NCBI RefSeq assembly: GCF_023156195.1
Contig: NZ_JAKUKA010000001.1
Span: forward strand, 3,720,001-3,784,000
DNA from: Chitinophaga sedimenti
Lineage (GTDB): Bacteria; Bacteroidota; Bacteroidia; Chitinophagales; Chitinophagaceae
DNA length: 64,000 nucleotides
Direction of reading: 5' to 3'
The notes beneath the pieces were generated by a model that worked only from the letters and a program-made list of their open reading frames with translations, was not told the DNA's origin and made no database searches. A program made the position numbers and the translations under genes. How positions within the stretch are numbered: the stretch's first letter is position 1; every line of letters begins with the position of its first letter. Below, piece after piece: positions 40,197-49,357 of the stretch.

Positions 40197-42842
40197 TTAC
40201 CCCCGCCTGCGGAAAATGAACCACCACGACAACCCACCTGCCAATAGCGATAACGCGATCGCTTCGATCCACAACCTGGTATGATGGCCCCGGGCCGGTA
40301 AAATCACCACGGGATGATGATGCCCTGCATAGGTGAGTGCCGACCAGTAATAAGGAAGATTTAATAATTGACTTCCATGATCCTGCAACAGCCAGTCGGT
40401 CTTCGCATCGTGCAGGGCCTGCAATGGGCTTTCGGAAGATGAGAGCCGTTCATAGAAACGGCCGGTAATAGCCGCCCCGGCTTCATCGTGCACATTCCAG
40501 AGCCCGGCCACAATACCGCCTGCGCCGGAAGCGGCAAACTCCCTGGCCAGGCTGATAATGCCCTCTCCCTCGGCCAACATGCCATCGCCGGTACGGCAGG
40601 CGCTCAACACCACCAGGCGCGGATGAAATTGAACGCCATATAACTCGAAAAGGAAGAATTGCCCGTCTGCCAGCTCAAGCAATGGCAGGTTGCCCTGTAA
40701 CGCCGCGTGGGTACCCAGGTGCAGGACCGCGGCTTTTGGAAAACCACTGCGGAAATTAGCCAGCGAGGCCTCCTTTTCGCGGAAGAAGTCACCTTTCGCC
40801 ACATTGCTCACCGCCTTAAACTCCTCTTCCACCGCGGGAATGGGCGGCCCGTTCTTCGTGCCGCGCGCAATGAAATAACCGGTTACGCCCGCCATACCAC
40901 TATCCGGCTGCTGCTGTTGCTGCTGCCAGGTTTCTAAAGAGTAAGCCAGTCCGATCGGTATTTGATGCAACAAATACGGCCAGCGCGATACGTTGGGAAT
41001 GTAGTGCCTGTCGGTTACCAGCGCGTCGAAAGGCAGGTAGCCCAACCAGCCATCGGGGATTACGAGGCAGCGCTTTGCCACGACCGGCTTCTGCCAAAGT
41101 TGTTGATACAGTTGATAGGCCGATTTGTAATACTGGTCCGGTGCATTCACCATGGCCTGCGGGCCATTGCGGAAATACGTGGTGACGAAATCTTTTACCT
41201 GTTGTTGCACCCGCGCGCCGCTGTCTAATCGTTGCAGGTGCTGAATGCCTTTATTATTAAAGTCGATGATAAAGATAAAACGGTTACCGGCGAAGAATTC
41301 CTTTACTGCGGTGCCTTCCGGCAAGTCTGCCAGCGGCAGCCGCTTTGCACGTTGGTAAAGCATCGGGTATTTTACTTTGATCTTATCCTGCAGGAGCGAT
41401 AACTCGTAGGCGACCTCTTTTTGCTCGGGACTGCTGCTACGTCCGGCCAGCGCGGCTTCCCGCTCATAGTAGGCTATCGCCTGCTGCAATTGCCGTTGCC
41501 TCACGAGCAGCGAATCTTTGGATTGCAGGCGGCTGTATTGAAGATTTGTCCACAATTCCTCCATCAGCGTTTGCGACTTTGTCATTTCAGCTATGTCCAG
41601 TAAAGTCATGGCATATGCGTTGTCATGTGTTTGCCGGTACAAATCGAACGCCAGCTCCATCGCCGTTTCTGCACGGCCGCGGCTTTGTTGTTGATGCAAC
41701 ATCCGGGTAGCGCGGCTGAAAAACTCCCTTCTCAATCTTCGTTCTACCATAAACGTGCGCAGCATGTATTGCAACGCCTGCTCCTTTTGCCCCTGTTGCA
41801 ATAACGCACGGGCCTTGCCCTCCAGGCCATCTATCAACATAAACTCACCATACAGGCTGGCGGAATCGGGTAACTGGCCCGCTACATACGATGGCAGTAA
41901 CAAGGCTAACGCCTGGTCGAATTGCCGCATCGCCGGCGCGAACTGCGACAACTGTAAGTAACTGTTACCCGTCTTCACCATCAACCGTGCACGCTCCCGT
42001 TTGCGGCCGCGGTCCAATACCTGTAACGCCTTTTGATAAGCTGCCAGCGCTTGCTGCGGCTGGTGTTCGCTATCTGCAATATCGCCCGACACCTGGTAGG
42101 CGGAGCTTAACCAATACTTTGTGTTCTCCTCGGGACGCGCGGTCGTTAATACCTTGATGGCCTGCTGCACCTGCTGTTTCGCACTATCGGCATGATGTGT
42201 TTCGTGAAAGATGGCCGCCAGTGTGGCATGCAATAATCCTGCGATACTGCTACCCGCGGGAGCGCTTTGCAAGCCGGACCGCGCGTAACGTTTGGCCTCT
42301 TCGTACTGCTCCTGCATCTGTGCGGCTACGGCCATATTACTACAGGCGCCCGCGATAGCACGATCGTCTTTACGTTCACGGGCAATGCGCAGGCTTTTAT
42401 CATGAATGAACTGTGCACGTTCATAATCGCCTAACCGGGTGTAATTATTACCCAGCGGCATGAGGATAAACTCGGCCACGTCCGTGCCCGGCAGCGGATC
42501 GTCATAATAGTAACGGTACGCGGTTTCGTAAGCCTGTATAGAAGGAATGATGTGGCCGGTGTAAAGTTGATAATACCCCTGGTAAGTATGCAGATCGAGC
42601 CAGGCGAGGCGTTCGTCGGGATTACGCGGCGTACGCCAGGCGGCCGATTGCGTGGCCATGAGGAAAGGCAGGCGTTGAGCGGGTTGTTTTACGGCGTAAT
42701 CCATACGGGCGTAAAGCCATTCTTCCAGGTTATCCTGTTGTTGAAAGTCTGCCAGCTGTCGTTGCAAGGCAAGGCTGTCCTGCCCCGATACCGGGAAAGC
42801 ATACACGCAGCAAAGCAGCAACAACAGATGACGGATATACAT
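40197..42842 (-). CDS. Membrane-anchored TPR-CHAT protein (caspase-like peptidase domain)
   Basis: 881 residues, no frameshift. Signal peptide at residues 1-20 (HLLLLLCCVYAFPVSG). TPR-like helical repeats span roughly residues 70-400 (LGDYERAQFIHDKSLRIARE, YEEAKRYARSGLQSAPAGS, PQQALAAYQKALQVLDRGR). The C-terminal CHAT domain has the catalytic pair His712 in HLGTHAAL and Cys749 in VVLSACRTGDGMLAEGEG, plus GAGGIVAGLWNVHDE. A membrane helix follows at about 857-877 (LWIEAIALSLLAGGLSWWFI) with an RRRG tail. The topology puts TPR and protease domain in the periplasm, anchored to the inner membrane. It follows the PKD/barrel gene by 42 bp on the same strand. Whether it is a protease in fact, and of what, is unknown. 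Confidence 0.88.
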   Translation of the reverse strand: MYIRHLLLLLCCVYAFPVSGQDSLALQRQLADFQQQDNLEEWLYARMDYAVKQPAQRLPFLMATQSAAWRTPRNPDERLAWLDLHTYQGYYQLYTGHIIPSIQAYETAYRYYYDDPLPGTDVAEFILMPLGNNYTRLGDYERAQFIHDKSLRIARERKDDRAIAGACSNMAVAAQMQEQYEEAKRYARSGLQSAPAGSSIAGLLHATLAAIFHETHHADSAKQQVQQAIKVLTTARPEENTKYWLSSAYQVSGDIADSEHQPQQALAAYQKALQVLDRGRKRERARLMVKTGNSYLQLSQFAPAMRQFDQALALLLPSYVAGQLPDSASLYGEFMLIDGLEGKARALLQQGQKEQALQYMLRTFMVERRLRREFFSRATRMLHQQQSRGRAETAMELAFDLYRQTHDNAYAMTLLDIAEMTKSQTLMEELWTNLQYSRLQSKDSLLVRQRQLQQAIAYYEREAALAGRSSSPEQKEVAYELSLLQDKIKVKYPMLYQRAKRLPLADLPEGTAVKEFFAGNRFIFIIDFNNKGIQHLQRLDSGARVQQQVKDFVTTYFRNGPQAMVNAPDQYYKSAYQLYQQLWQKPVVAKRCLVIPDGWLGYLPFDALVTDRHYIPNVSRWPYLLHQIPIGLAYSLETWQQQQQQPDSGMAGVTGYFIARGTKNGPPIPAVEEEFKAVSNVAKGDFFREKEASLANFRSGFPKAAVLHLGTHAALQGNLPLLELADGQFFLFELYGVQFHPRLVVLSACRTGDGMLAEGEGIISLAREFAASGAGGIVAGLWNVHDEAGAAITGRFYERLSSSESPLQALHDAKTDWLLQDHGSQLLNLPYYWSALTYAGHHHPVVILPARGHHTRLWIEAIALSLLAGGLSWWFIFRRRG

Positions 42843-42884
42843 GTATTAATCTTTAACCCGCCGGGCGGCAATGGTTAAAGATAA

Positions 42885-44878
42885 CTAAAATCTCCATGTA
42901 GCATACAGGAACAAGTATTGGTGCGTGCCTTCGAAATAATAGTAATACCGCGCACCAAAAGCCGGTCCCACCCGCGCCAAACCGAGGTTGATATCCGCGA
43001 AAGCCGCACCGTTATGTGCTTCGAACTTTCGTTTCGTCGCCGGCGCATCATATTGTGCCTCCACCGTTTTGGGATCGTTTACCCCGGATTCACGCAGGGT
43101 GGCCACCTTACGCTCATACTCACTGGAAGTGGTCGTTATGCTCCAGGAAGCACCAGCGCCTACGCCTACAAAACGGTTCAGATTATAACGGAGGTGTAGC
43201 GGTACTACATCCAGCAATGTGGCGGATTTAACCGTGTAATAGCGATCGCCCGTAGCCACGTAACGGCGCTGGTTCACCACCGTATCGTACTGGCGGTTAT
43301 CCGAACGGGTGGGGATCGTTTGTTGTTGCCGGACATTAAAATAAATCTCCGGCTGAAAATAAGGCCGGTAGGGTGAGTATTGTGAAACAGCGACGCCGAG
43401 CACCATATCCTTCGTTTGCCGGCTCACACTATCCTTCGCGTAACCAATTCTATATCCGGCCATCCCGATAAGCGATATCCCCGGCAGCCAGCGGCCCACC
43501 GAGCGGTTGGTGATCACGGGTTTATTGCGGTCGAATATGATGCTGGCCTGACTCTTAAACGGCAGCTTTTTTAATTCTTTCTGAAAACGGATACGGTACC
43601 TGATAAAGCCTTTGGTAGAATCCGCGTCGTTTACGCCTTCCTGCTGCATGCCGGGCAGGTAAATATTGCGGAATACGAAGAACACACTATCTCGGCGGAT
43701 AATCGTATCGAGGCAACTCTGTCCCTCATACGCGCTATCGCACATCACACATTTGGGCGAGTAGTCTACGATCTCTATCGTTTCGGAATTTAACCGTGAA
43801 GGCACGGTAATACCCACCTGCACCCGTTTCGCCGGCCCTTTACCGGTATTCTGGAACTGCACATTGTAGGTTAACTCTTTACTTTTTCTGATGAAGCGAT
43901 AGTTGAGCAGCTTGTTGCGCAGGCGCATCCTGTTAGGATCGTGCGAAGCAACGATCTGCATTTCCATATCGAATTTCTCCGGGGAAGCGCAATATCGTCG
44001 GGTACAAAAATGGCGCTGATCGTGACCGTTGCATTTGTATCCTTAATCATTTCCGGCGTAGTGCGTAAGGTGAGGAAGAGAAACTGCTCCTGCCCTTTCT
44101 CCAGTTCCTCAAAACGCCAGGCGGCCTGCTCCCGGAACAGCGCCTGCGTTTGCGACAACATGGTTGTAAATTCCGTTTTGCGTGCGGGATCGGCTAATAT
44201 ATTCGCTGCGGGGCCATTCACGGCATACACTTCCTGCTGCTCCAGTTCTGCCGCCGGCAACATAGCTAACAGCGAATCCATACCGGTCTTTTTCTCGCGG
44301 TGATGGGTACGCGCATCTTCCAGTTTAAAATTATCGCGCTTAAATTCCTTTTCATTATAAAAGACCAGCAGCGAGCCGCTCGCTTTTGCCACCTTACTTT
44401 CCAGCGGATTACGATATCCGAGGATAGCCACCATATCTTCACCCGGACGTGGCATGCGGTTGATCTTCATTTCCACTACCCCGCCGTTTTTAAAGAAGCC
44501 CGATCCATTACCGGCATCGGCGACCATGCCCTTGGTTTTCACCTTCACCCGACGGGGTTTGCTGGTCGGCGGCCTTCCGTCATCATAGTTATTCGTGGCC
44601 CACAGGCGCAGGTGATAGTCGCCGGTATCTTTATAATAGTGAATGGGATCTTTTTCAAAGCTGAAGGTACCATCGCCAAACTCCCAGTAATAGGTATAAA
44701 ACGGCGCGGGCGCACCTGCTATCTTCCTCAAAGGACGCAGTGTTGCTTTCATACTGGCTTTATTATCCACCTGTTCCACGTCAATTTTCGCGGGCAGCGT
44801 ATCCGAAGGTAATTGCGCACGCACCTGCTGCACGCAGCTCAAGGATATGAAGAGGGATAGTATACGGAGGTACGACAT
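42885..44878 (-). CDS. PKD-domain protein with C-terminal outer-membrane barrel-like region, frameshifted
   Basis: About 664 residues. Signal peptide (ILSLFISLSCVQQVRA). A PKD domain follows (TYYWEFGDGTFSFEKDPIHY, then HLRLWATNNYDD). The middle has Ig-like strands including YNVQFQNTGKGPAKRVQVGI and a CVMCDSAYEGQSC cysteine cluster. The C-terminal part reads like a porin barrel: aromatic, alternating strands, ending HQYLFLYATWRF with a terminal Phe. One C missing at the tract 43981-43984 breaks the frame; repair gives LPPEKFDMEMQIVAS. It leads a two-gene operon with the TPR-CHAT gene and is divergent from the sigma factor at 45179. I do not recognise a named family; an outer-membrane sensor or anchor role is inferred. 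Confidence 0.65.
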
Positions 44879-44937
44879 ACTGCCGGGGATTTTGAGTTAA
44901 AATAATACATTTCCGCGAAATAATCCTACTGCCGGAA

Positions 44938-44973
44938 AAAGGGAAACACCGGCGCATGGCCGGTTTCCCTTTA
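44938..44973. terminator. Strong hairpin between two divergent operons
   Basis: AAAGGGAAAC(AC)CGGC pairs with GCCGGTTTCCCTTT apart from a 2-nt bulge, and is followed by TATTTATTA on the plus strand and by Ts on the minus strand. No gene ends here. On the minus strand it would lie in the 5' leader of the PKD/CHAT operon, about 60 nt before the start codon, so attenuation is possible. Confidence 0.55.
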
Positions 44974-45130
44974 TTTATTACCCTGTGACTATGTTAATTA
45001 CTGGCCTTTCCCTAATCATATTCAATCCCAGCAGCAACATAATGCAACTGAAAAAAGTAAATCCTATCAGTTCCATATGCGAGAATGTTTGTTACAGGAT
45101 CATATCAATGGTTGCGGGGAAATGTTACCC

Positions 45131-45170
45131 CCTTTTTATAAAAAGGTTTATCTATCTTCGCCGGATAGAT
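45131..45170 (+). promoter_or_regulatory. Two palindromes directly before sigma factor 3
   Basis: A perfect 16-bp palindrome CCTTTTTATAAAAAGG (45131-45146) and then ATCTATC-N7-GATAGAT (45150-45170), ending 8 bp before the ATG at 45179. The second arm overlaps TAGATTTTG, a -7-like string with one extra base. This may be an operator or an RNA hairpin controlling translation. Confidence 0.5.
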
Positions 45171-45178
45171 TTTGGCCG

Positions 45179-45763
45179 ATGTCAGTTCCCAAAACAATAC
45201 ACGAAGATCAGCATTACCTGCAGGCGCTCGTTGACAACGACACACTGGTAATAGGCGAGATTTACCGGCGGTTTTCCCCGCGGGTAAGGCAGTTTATTGA
45301 GCAGAACAATGGTTCCGCCGATGATGCGGCGGATATTTTCCAGGAGGCGCTGGTAGACATTTACAACCAGGTACGCTTTAAAGACCTCGTCCTCACTTGT
45401 CCTTTTGAACCTTTTTTATTGTTGATATGTAAAAGAAAATGGCTGAACGAGCTAAAGAAAAAAGGCCGTAAGGGGGTAACAATTGATATAGACGAGCAAT
45501 TTAATATTGGCGAAGATACTTTCCGCCAGGCAGAACTTTCCTGGACCGAAGGCGAAAAAGCAAAACTGTTCCGTACCATGTTCCTTAAACTGGGCGAGCG
45601 CTGTCAGCAAATCATCAGCCTGTCGCTGAGCGATAAATCGCAGGAAGAAGTAGCCGCTTTGCTGGGAGTAACGTACGGTTACCTGCGCAAAAAGAAATCG
45701 GAGTGCATGGCCACGCTCATTGCTTCCGTTAACGACAATCTCTCTAAATGGGGACTGAAATGA
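45179..45763 (+). CDS. ECF sigma-70 factor next to the CHAT operon
   Basis: 194 residues from MSVPKTIHEDQHYLQALVDN. Region 2: IGEIYRRFSPRVRQFIEQNN and ADDAADIFQEALVDIYNQVR. Region 4: KLGERCQQIISLSLSDKSQE then EVAALLGVTYGYLRKKKSEC. The open frame continues upstream to 45077, but that part would span the palindromes and lacks sigma similarity. The stop overlaps the start of the next gene by ATGA, so the two proteins are translationally coupled, as expected for a sigma/anti-sigma pair. It differs from the two FecI-type factors in having no FecR or SusC next to it. Confidence 0.87.
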   Translation: MSVPKTIHEDQHYLQALVDNDTLVIGEIYRRFSPRVRQFIEQNNGSADDAADIFQEALVDIYNQVRFKDLVLTCPFEPFLLLICKRKWLNELKKKGRKGVTIDIDEQFNIGEDTFRQAELSWTEGEKAKLFRTMFLKLGERCQQIISLSLSDKSQEEVAALLGVTYGYLRKKKSECMATLIASVNDNLSKWGLK

Positions 45764-46487
45764 ATGCTTTAGATCACGAACTGATAGACCTTTATTTAGC
45801 CGGCGAAATGGACGGTGAAGCACTGCAGCAGTTCGAACAACGGCTGTCGAGCGAACCTTCATTGCGCAAAGCCTCGGATACACAGCGCGAGCTGATTGTA
45901 TCGCTGCGCCGCGACCTGTACCCCGATGCCAACCAGGCCGCTTTCCTGCGCACGCTGGAAAAACACCGTCACGATATTACGCACATCCCGCACATGAAAG
46001 CGCAGCGTGTACCCGGTTGGGTTATTGCAGCAGCTTCTGTTGCGGCCATCATTGCGGGCACGTTATTCCTTTCGCCCTGGCAGAAAAATCTATATAAAGA
46101 ATTTGTTTCCATCAGCATGAACGCTCCCGTAGAACGTGGCGCCAACGAGCGCGCCGAACTACAGGAAGCCGCAGCCCTGTTCAACGACAGTGAATACGCG
46201 GCCGCCATCCCCTGCTGGACCGTGCACTGGCAGCAGACTCCACCGATGCGTATGCCCGCTTCTACCGCGGCGTTTCGTTACTCGAAATCAATAAAATAAA
46301 AGAGGCACGCATCGATCTGAAACAGATATACGAAGGCAACTCACTGTTCAAGTATGATGGTGCGTTTTACATGGCGCTCACCTACCTGAAAAGCGACGAC
46401 AAAGTGCAATGCCGCACCTGGCTGAACAAAATACCCGCGGACGCGGCTAATTACCAGCGGGCGCAGCACCTCCCGGAGGCGCTGTAG
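45760..46487 (+). CDS. Anti-sigma-like membrane protein with periplasmic TPR half, frameshifted
   Basis: About 242 residues. The N-terminus (ELIDLYLAGEMDGEALQQFE then QRLSSEPSLRKA) is the zinc-free helical pattern of many anti-sigma factors. A membrane helix lies at about residues 87-105 (WVIAAASVAAIIAGTLFLS). The C-terminal half is TPR-like (ALFNDSEYAAAIPLLDRALA, YARFYRGVSLLEINKIKEAR, FYMALTYLKSDDK) and would be periplasmic. One C missing at 46209-46212 truncates it; repair extends it to 46487. The ATGA overlap with the sigma gene supports a sigma-sequestering role. Its last 41 bp overlap the convergent gene at 46447. Confidence 0.72.
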
Positions 46488-47774
46488 GCTTGCCGGGCCA
46501 GGTAAAGTTTAAGCGCTGCAGCCCACGTTGCACGTCGGGTTCGCGCATAAACAGTTTCCATAACAAGCCACTGCGGTAGTTTTCGATCATCACGACAATA
46601 GGTCCCTGGTCAATAGCGAGGTATTGATTATCGTACCAATTATGGGTTTCGGAAAAGGCATCGTAGAAGCCGTAGGTGCCCCATATCTTTCCCCTAAATC
46701 ATAGTAAAAGTGTTTTAAGGCCTCCATGGAATATTCGGGTGTGTAAGGAAAGGCCGATAAGGCGGCCGTGGGTGTAATAACCCCAAGGTCATTGGTAGGC
46801 GAATGCGCATTGTAAAACTCATGGTTATCGCTGGCCGTGAGCCCCCAGCAGTTAGCGCCGTAGCCTTTATACTTCTTCGGGTTCTCGATACAGTACTGGC
46901 GGTTAATCAACGTATGATTCACATTCTGCTCCCAATAATCTGCATACTGATCTTTTAACCCACGAGGGTCCAGCCCGAGGAAAGAGTAATGGGTAAAGAA
47001 CAGCGGCCCGCCATAATCGAATCCCAGCGGCAGTTTAATACCGTAAAACGAGCGACCGTTATAAAAGAAATTACTCATGGCCCAGCCACGATGATACGCA
47101 TGCGGCGATATCGCGAAGTTGGGTGATGAGGCCGCGAGCACATAGGCAATCAGGCATTCGTTGTAGCCTTTGATCTGGTGATTCATGGCCCAGCCGTTAT
47201 TGGGCGACCAGTGCCAGTACAATACTTCCTGTCCGTCGCGGGTATACCAGTTCCATTCCGCATCATTCCACAGCCAGGTGATACGGCTGCGGAGTTCTTC
47301 TTCCTTCGGTGTTTTACGGTCAAAGTATTGCCGTACGGTTAACAATCCACGGAACATAAACGCACTTTCCACCACATCGCCGCCGTCATCTTTACGGCCA
47401 AAAGGAATTGTTTGGCCTGTAGCGCCGTTCATCCAGTGCGGCCAGATGCCGTGATAATGGTTCGCCTTCTCCGGGAACTTCACGATTTTCAGGAGCCTGT
47501 CCAGCCCCTGCTCCCGTGTAATAAACTTACGTTCTATGCCCACGAGAATAGCCATCACCCCGAAGCCGGAACCGCCGATGGTCACCACTTCCGGGGTGGG
47601 CGTACGTTCGGGCGCCAGTCCGGATACGGGATGCGCGAACTTCCAGAAGTAATCGAAGGTGCGTTGCTGTACCAGCGTGAGTAATGCGGAATCGCTTAAC
47701 GTGGCGGGCCGTTTCTGTGCGAAAACATGCAGGCTGCACAACAAGCCCATGCAGATCAAAATATACCTGTTCAT
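46447..47774 (-). CDS. Secreted PF10091-type glycoside hydrolase (GH144-like), frameshifted
   Basis: About 443 residues from [20 protein letters not shown], a signal peptide. Family features: [96 protein letters not shown] and [20 protein letters not shown]. The fold is an (alpha/alpha)6 barrel. PF10091 includes the GH144 beta-1,2-glucanase first described in Chitinophaga, so a glucan or oligosaccharide hydrolase is likely; the exact linkage is uncertain. A one-base deletion near 46687-46690 breaks the frame before [20 protein letters not shown], a conserved stretch. Last gene of the third SusCD cluster. Confidence 0.82.
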
Positions 47775-47790
47775 ATCTTTTAGGTTGATA

Positions 47791-47822
47791 AAATGGCCGC
47801 ACCGTGGCCGGCGCAGCCATTT
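47791..47822 (-). terminator. Possible terminator between susD and the GH144-like gene
   Basis: AAATGGC and GCCATTT arms enclose a GC-rich loop with its own GGCC pairing. On the minus strand only TTTTAT follows, so this may be weak. Confidence 0.35.
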
Positions 47823-47840
47823 CAATATAACAAAGCCAAA

Positions 47841-49346
47841 TCAATTATACCCGTTATTCTGTCCCAGCCGGTTACCACTCAGCTCGCGCTGATCTTCGGG
47901 AATGGGAAACAGTTCATGTTTACCGTCCTGGAATGCCTTGCCGGCAGCGCGCATGATTACACCCGCGCGGCCCTGGCGTACAATGTCAAAGAAACGATCG
48001 CACTCCATCGCCAGTTCTACCCGGCGTTCGTCCCATATTTTTGTACGCAGCGTCGCCTGTGTGCCGGTGAAATTACCCAGCCCCGCACGCCGCCGCACCA
48101 TGTTCAGTTTATTCTGCGCTTCGGCGATATTGCCTAACTCATTGGCCGCTTCGGCATAAATAAGCAATACATCGCTGTACCGCAGCACCCGGTGGTTTTT
48201 AGGCATGCGGTCCGGCACACCGCAATAGGGCTCCTGAGTGCGACTGTGATATGCTTTATAGTTGTAACGGTCGTTCTCCACCGAATCGCGCCCGGGAATG
48301 CGGAAGCCGTCCCACAACACCGTACCACCTGCCGGTACGGTAATGATCGTTGCCGCGGCGCGTTTGTCGCCCACCTCGTATGCAGCAACCAGATTAGCCG
48401 ATGGATTATTGAAACCGAAGCCGAGGTCCGTCCACCCGCGTTTTCCACCCGCACGCGGGCCCTGGCACACAGAATAGATATTGATCGCGGCGTTACAGGC
48501 AGCGTTAACGCCGGTTTGCACTTCAAATAACGATTCGGAAGAATTAGCGCCGGCTACCCGCCAGATGTTAGCGTAGTTAGACAAGGTATCGTACAAGCCG
48601 GAATTGATCACCGCCTGCGACATATCGAACGCGCCCTGCCAGTTTTTACGATAGAGGTACACTTTCGCCAGCAGCCCCTGTGCAGCGCCTTTCGTTGCAC
48701 GACCTACCTGCGTAGCGCCTTTCAGCGGCAGGTTGTTCACGGCAAACGTGAGGTCTTCTATGATCATATTGTAAATCGTATCTACCGAAGCCCGCGTCTG
48801 GAACTGATCAGAATTGGCTTCATCTGCATTCGGCACGCGATCTATTTTAGGTACGCCGCCAAAAAAACGCACGAGATTGAAATAGAAATGCGCCCGCAGG
48901 AAACGTACTTCGCCGAGCAGGGCGTTCTTTTTCGCATCATCGAGCGGACTTAAAGGAATTTTATCCAATGCCTGGTTAGCACGTGCAATGGCCTGGTAGT
49001 GACCCTTCCACACATTGCTCACTACGCCGTTGCGGGAATCGAGCGTAAAATTATCAATATCCTTCGCGGCCTGGTAATCATCCGGCGTGCTGCCTTTATC
49101 CGCGTTATCAGAGGCAATTTCCGTCATGATAATAAACTGGAAGCTGTTGATATCGGGTTCGAATCCGCCTATCCACATAATGTTATACACCCCGTTCACG
49201 AGGTCCTGTGCGGCATTGGGATTGTTCCTGATCTCTTCCTCCGTAACCGCTCCCTGCGGCGCAATGTTCAGGAATTTTTTACCACAACCGGTAGCGAGAG
49301 CGGCCAGCGTCAGCGTATATAGTGTAAGTCGAAAGTTCCTTTTCAT
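47841..49346 (-). CDS. SusD-family surface lipoprotein (locus 3)
   Basis: 501 residues, no frameshift. The lipoprotein signal ends LAALATGC before GKKFLNIAPQGAVTEEE, the canonical SusD start. Further hallmarks: AAQDLVNGVYNIMW, ALLGEVRFLRAHFYFNLVRF with FGGVPKIDRV, ATKGAAQGLLAKVYLYRKNW, LRYSDVLLIYAEAANELGN, DERRVELAMECDRFFDIVRQ and ELFPIPEDQRELSGNRLGQN. The SusD lid captures oligosaccharides for the SusC encoded immediately upstream (11-bp gap). The start is ATG 49346 (MKRNF); an ATG two codons earlier is also possible. Confidence 0.93.
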   Translation of the reverse strand: MKRNFRLTLYTLTLAALATGCGKKFLNIAPQGAVTEEEIRNNPNAAQDLVNGVYNIMWIGGFEPDINSFQFIIMTEIASDNADKGSTPDDYQAAKDIDNFTLDSRNGVVSNVWKGHYQAIARANQALDKIPLSPLDDAKKNALLGEVRFLRAHFYFNLVRFFGGVPKIDRVPNADEANSDQFQTRASVDTIYNMIIEDLTFAVNNLPLKGATQVGRATKGAAQGLLAKVYLYRKNWQGAFDMSQAVINSGLYDTLSNYANIWRVAGANSSESLFEVQTGVNAACNAAINIYSVCQGPRAGGKRGWTDLGFGFNNPSANLVAAYEVGDKRAAATIITVPAGGTVLWDGFRIPGRDSVENDRYNYKAYHSRTQEPYCGVPDRMPKNHRVLRYSDVLLIYAEAANELGNIAEAQNKLNMVRRRAGLGNFTGTQATLRTKIWDERRVELAMECDRFFDIVRQGRAGVIMRAAGKAFQDGKHELFPIPEDQRELSGNRLGQNNGYN

Positions 49347-49357
49347 GATCATGGGTT

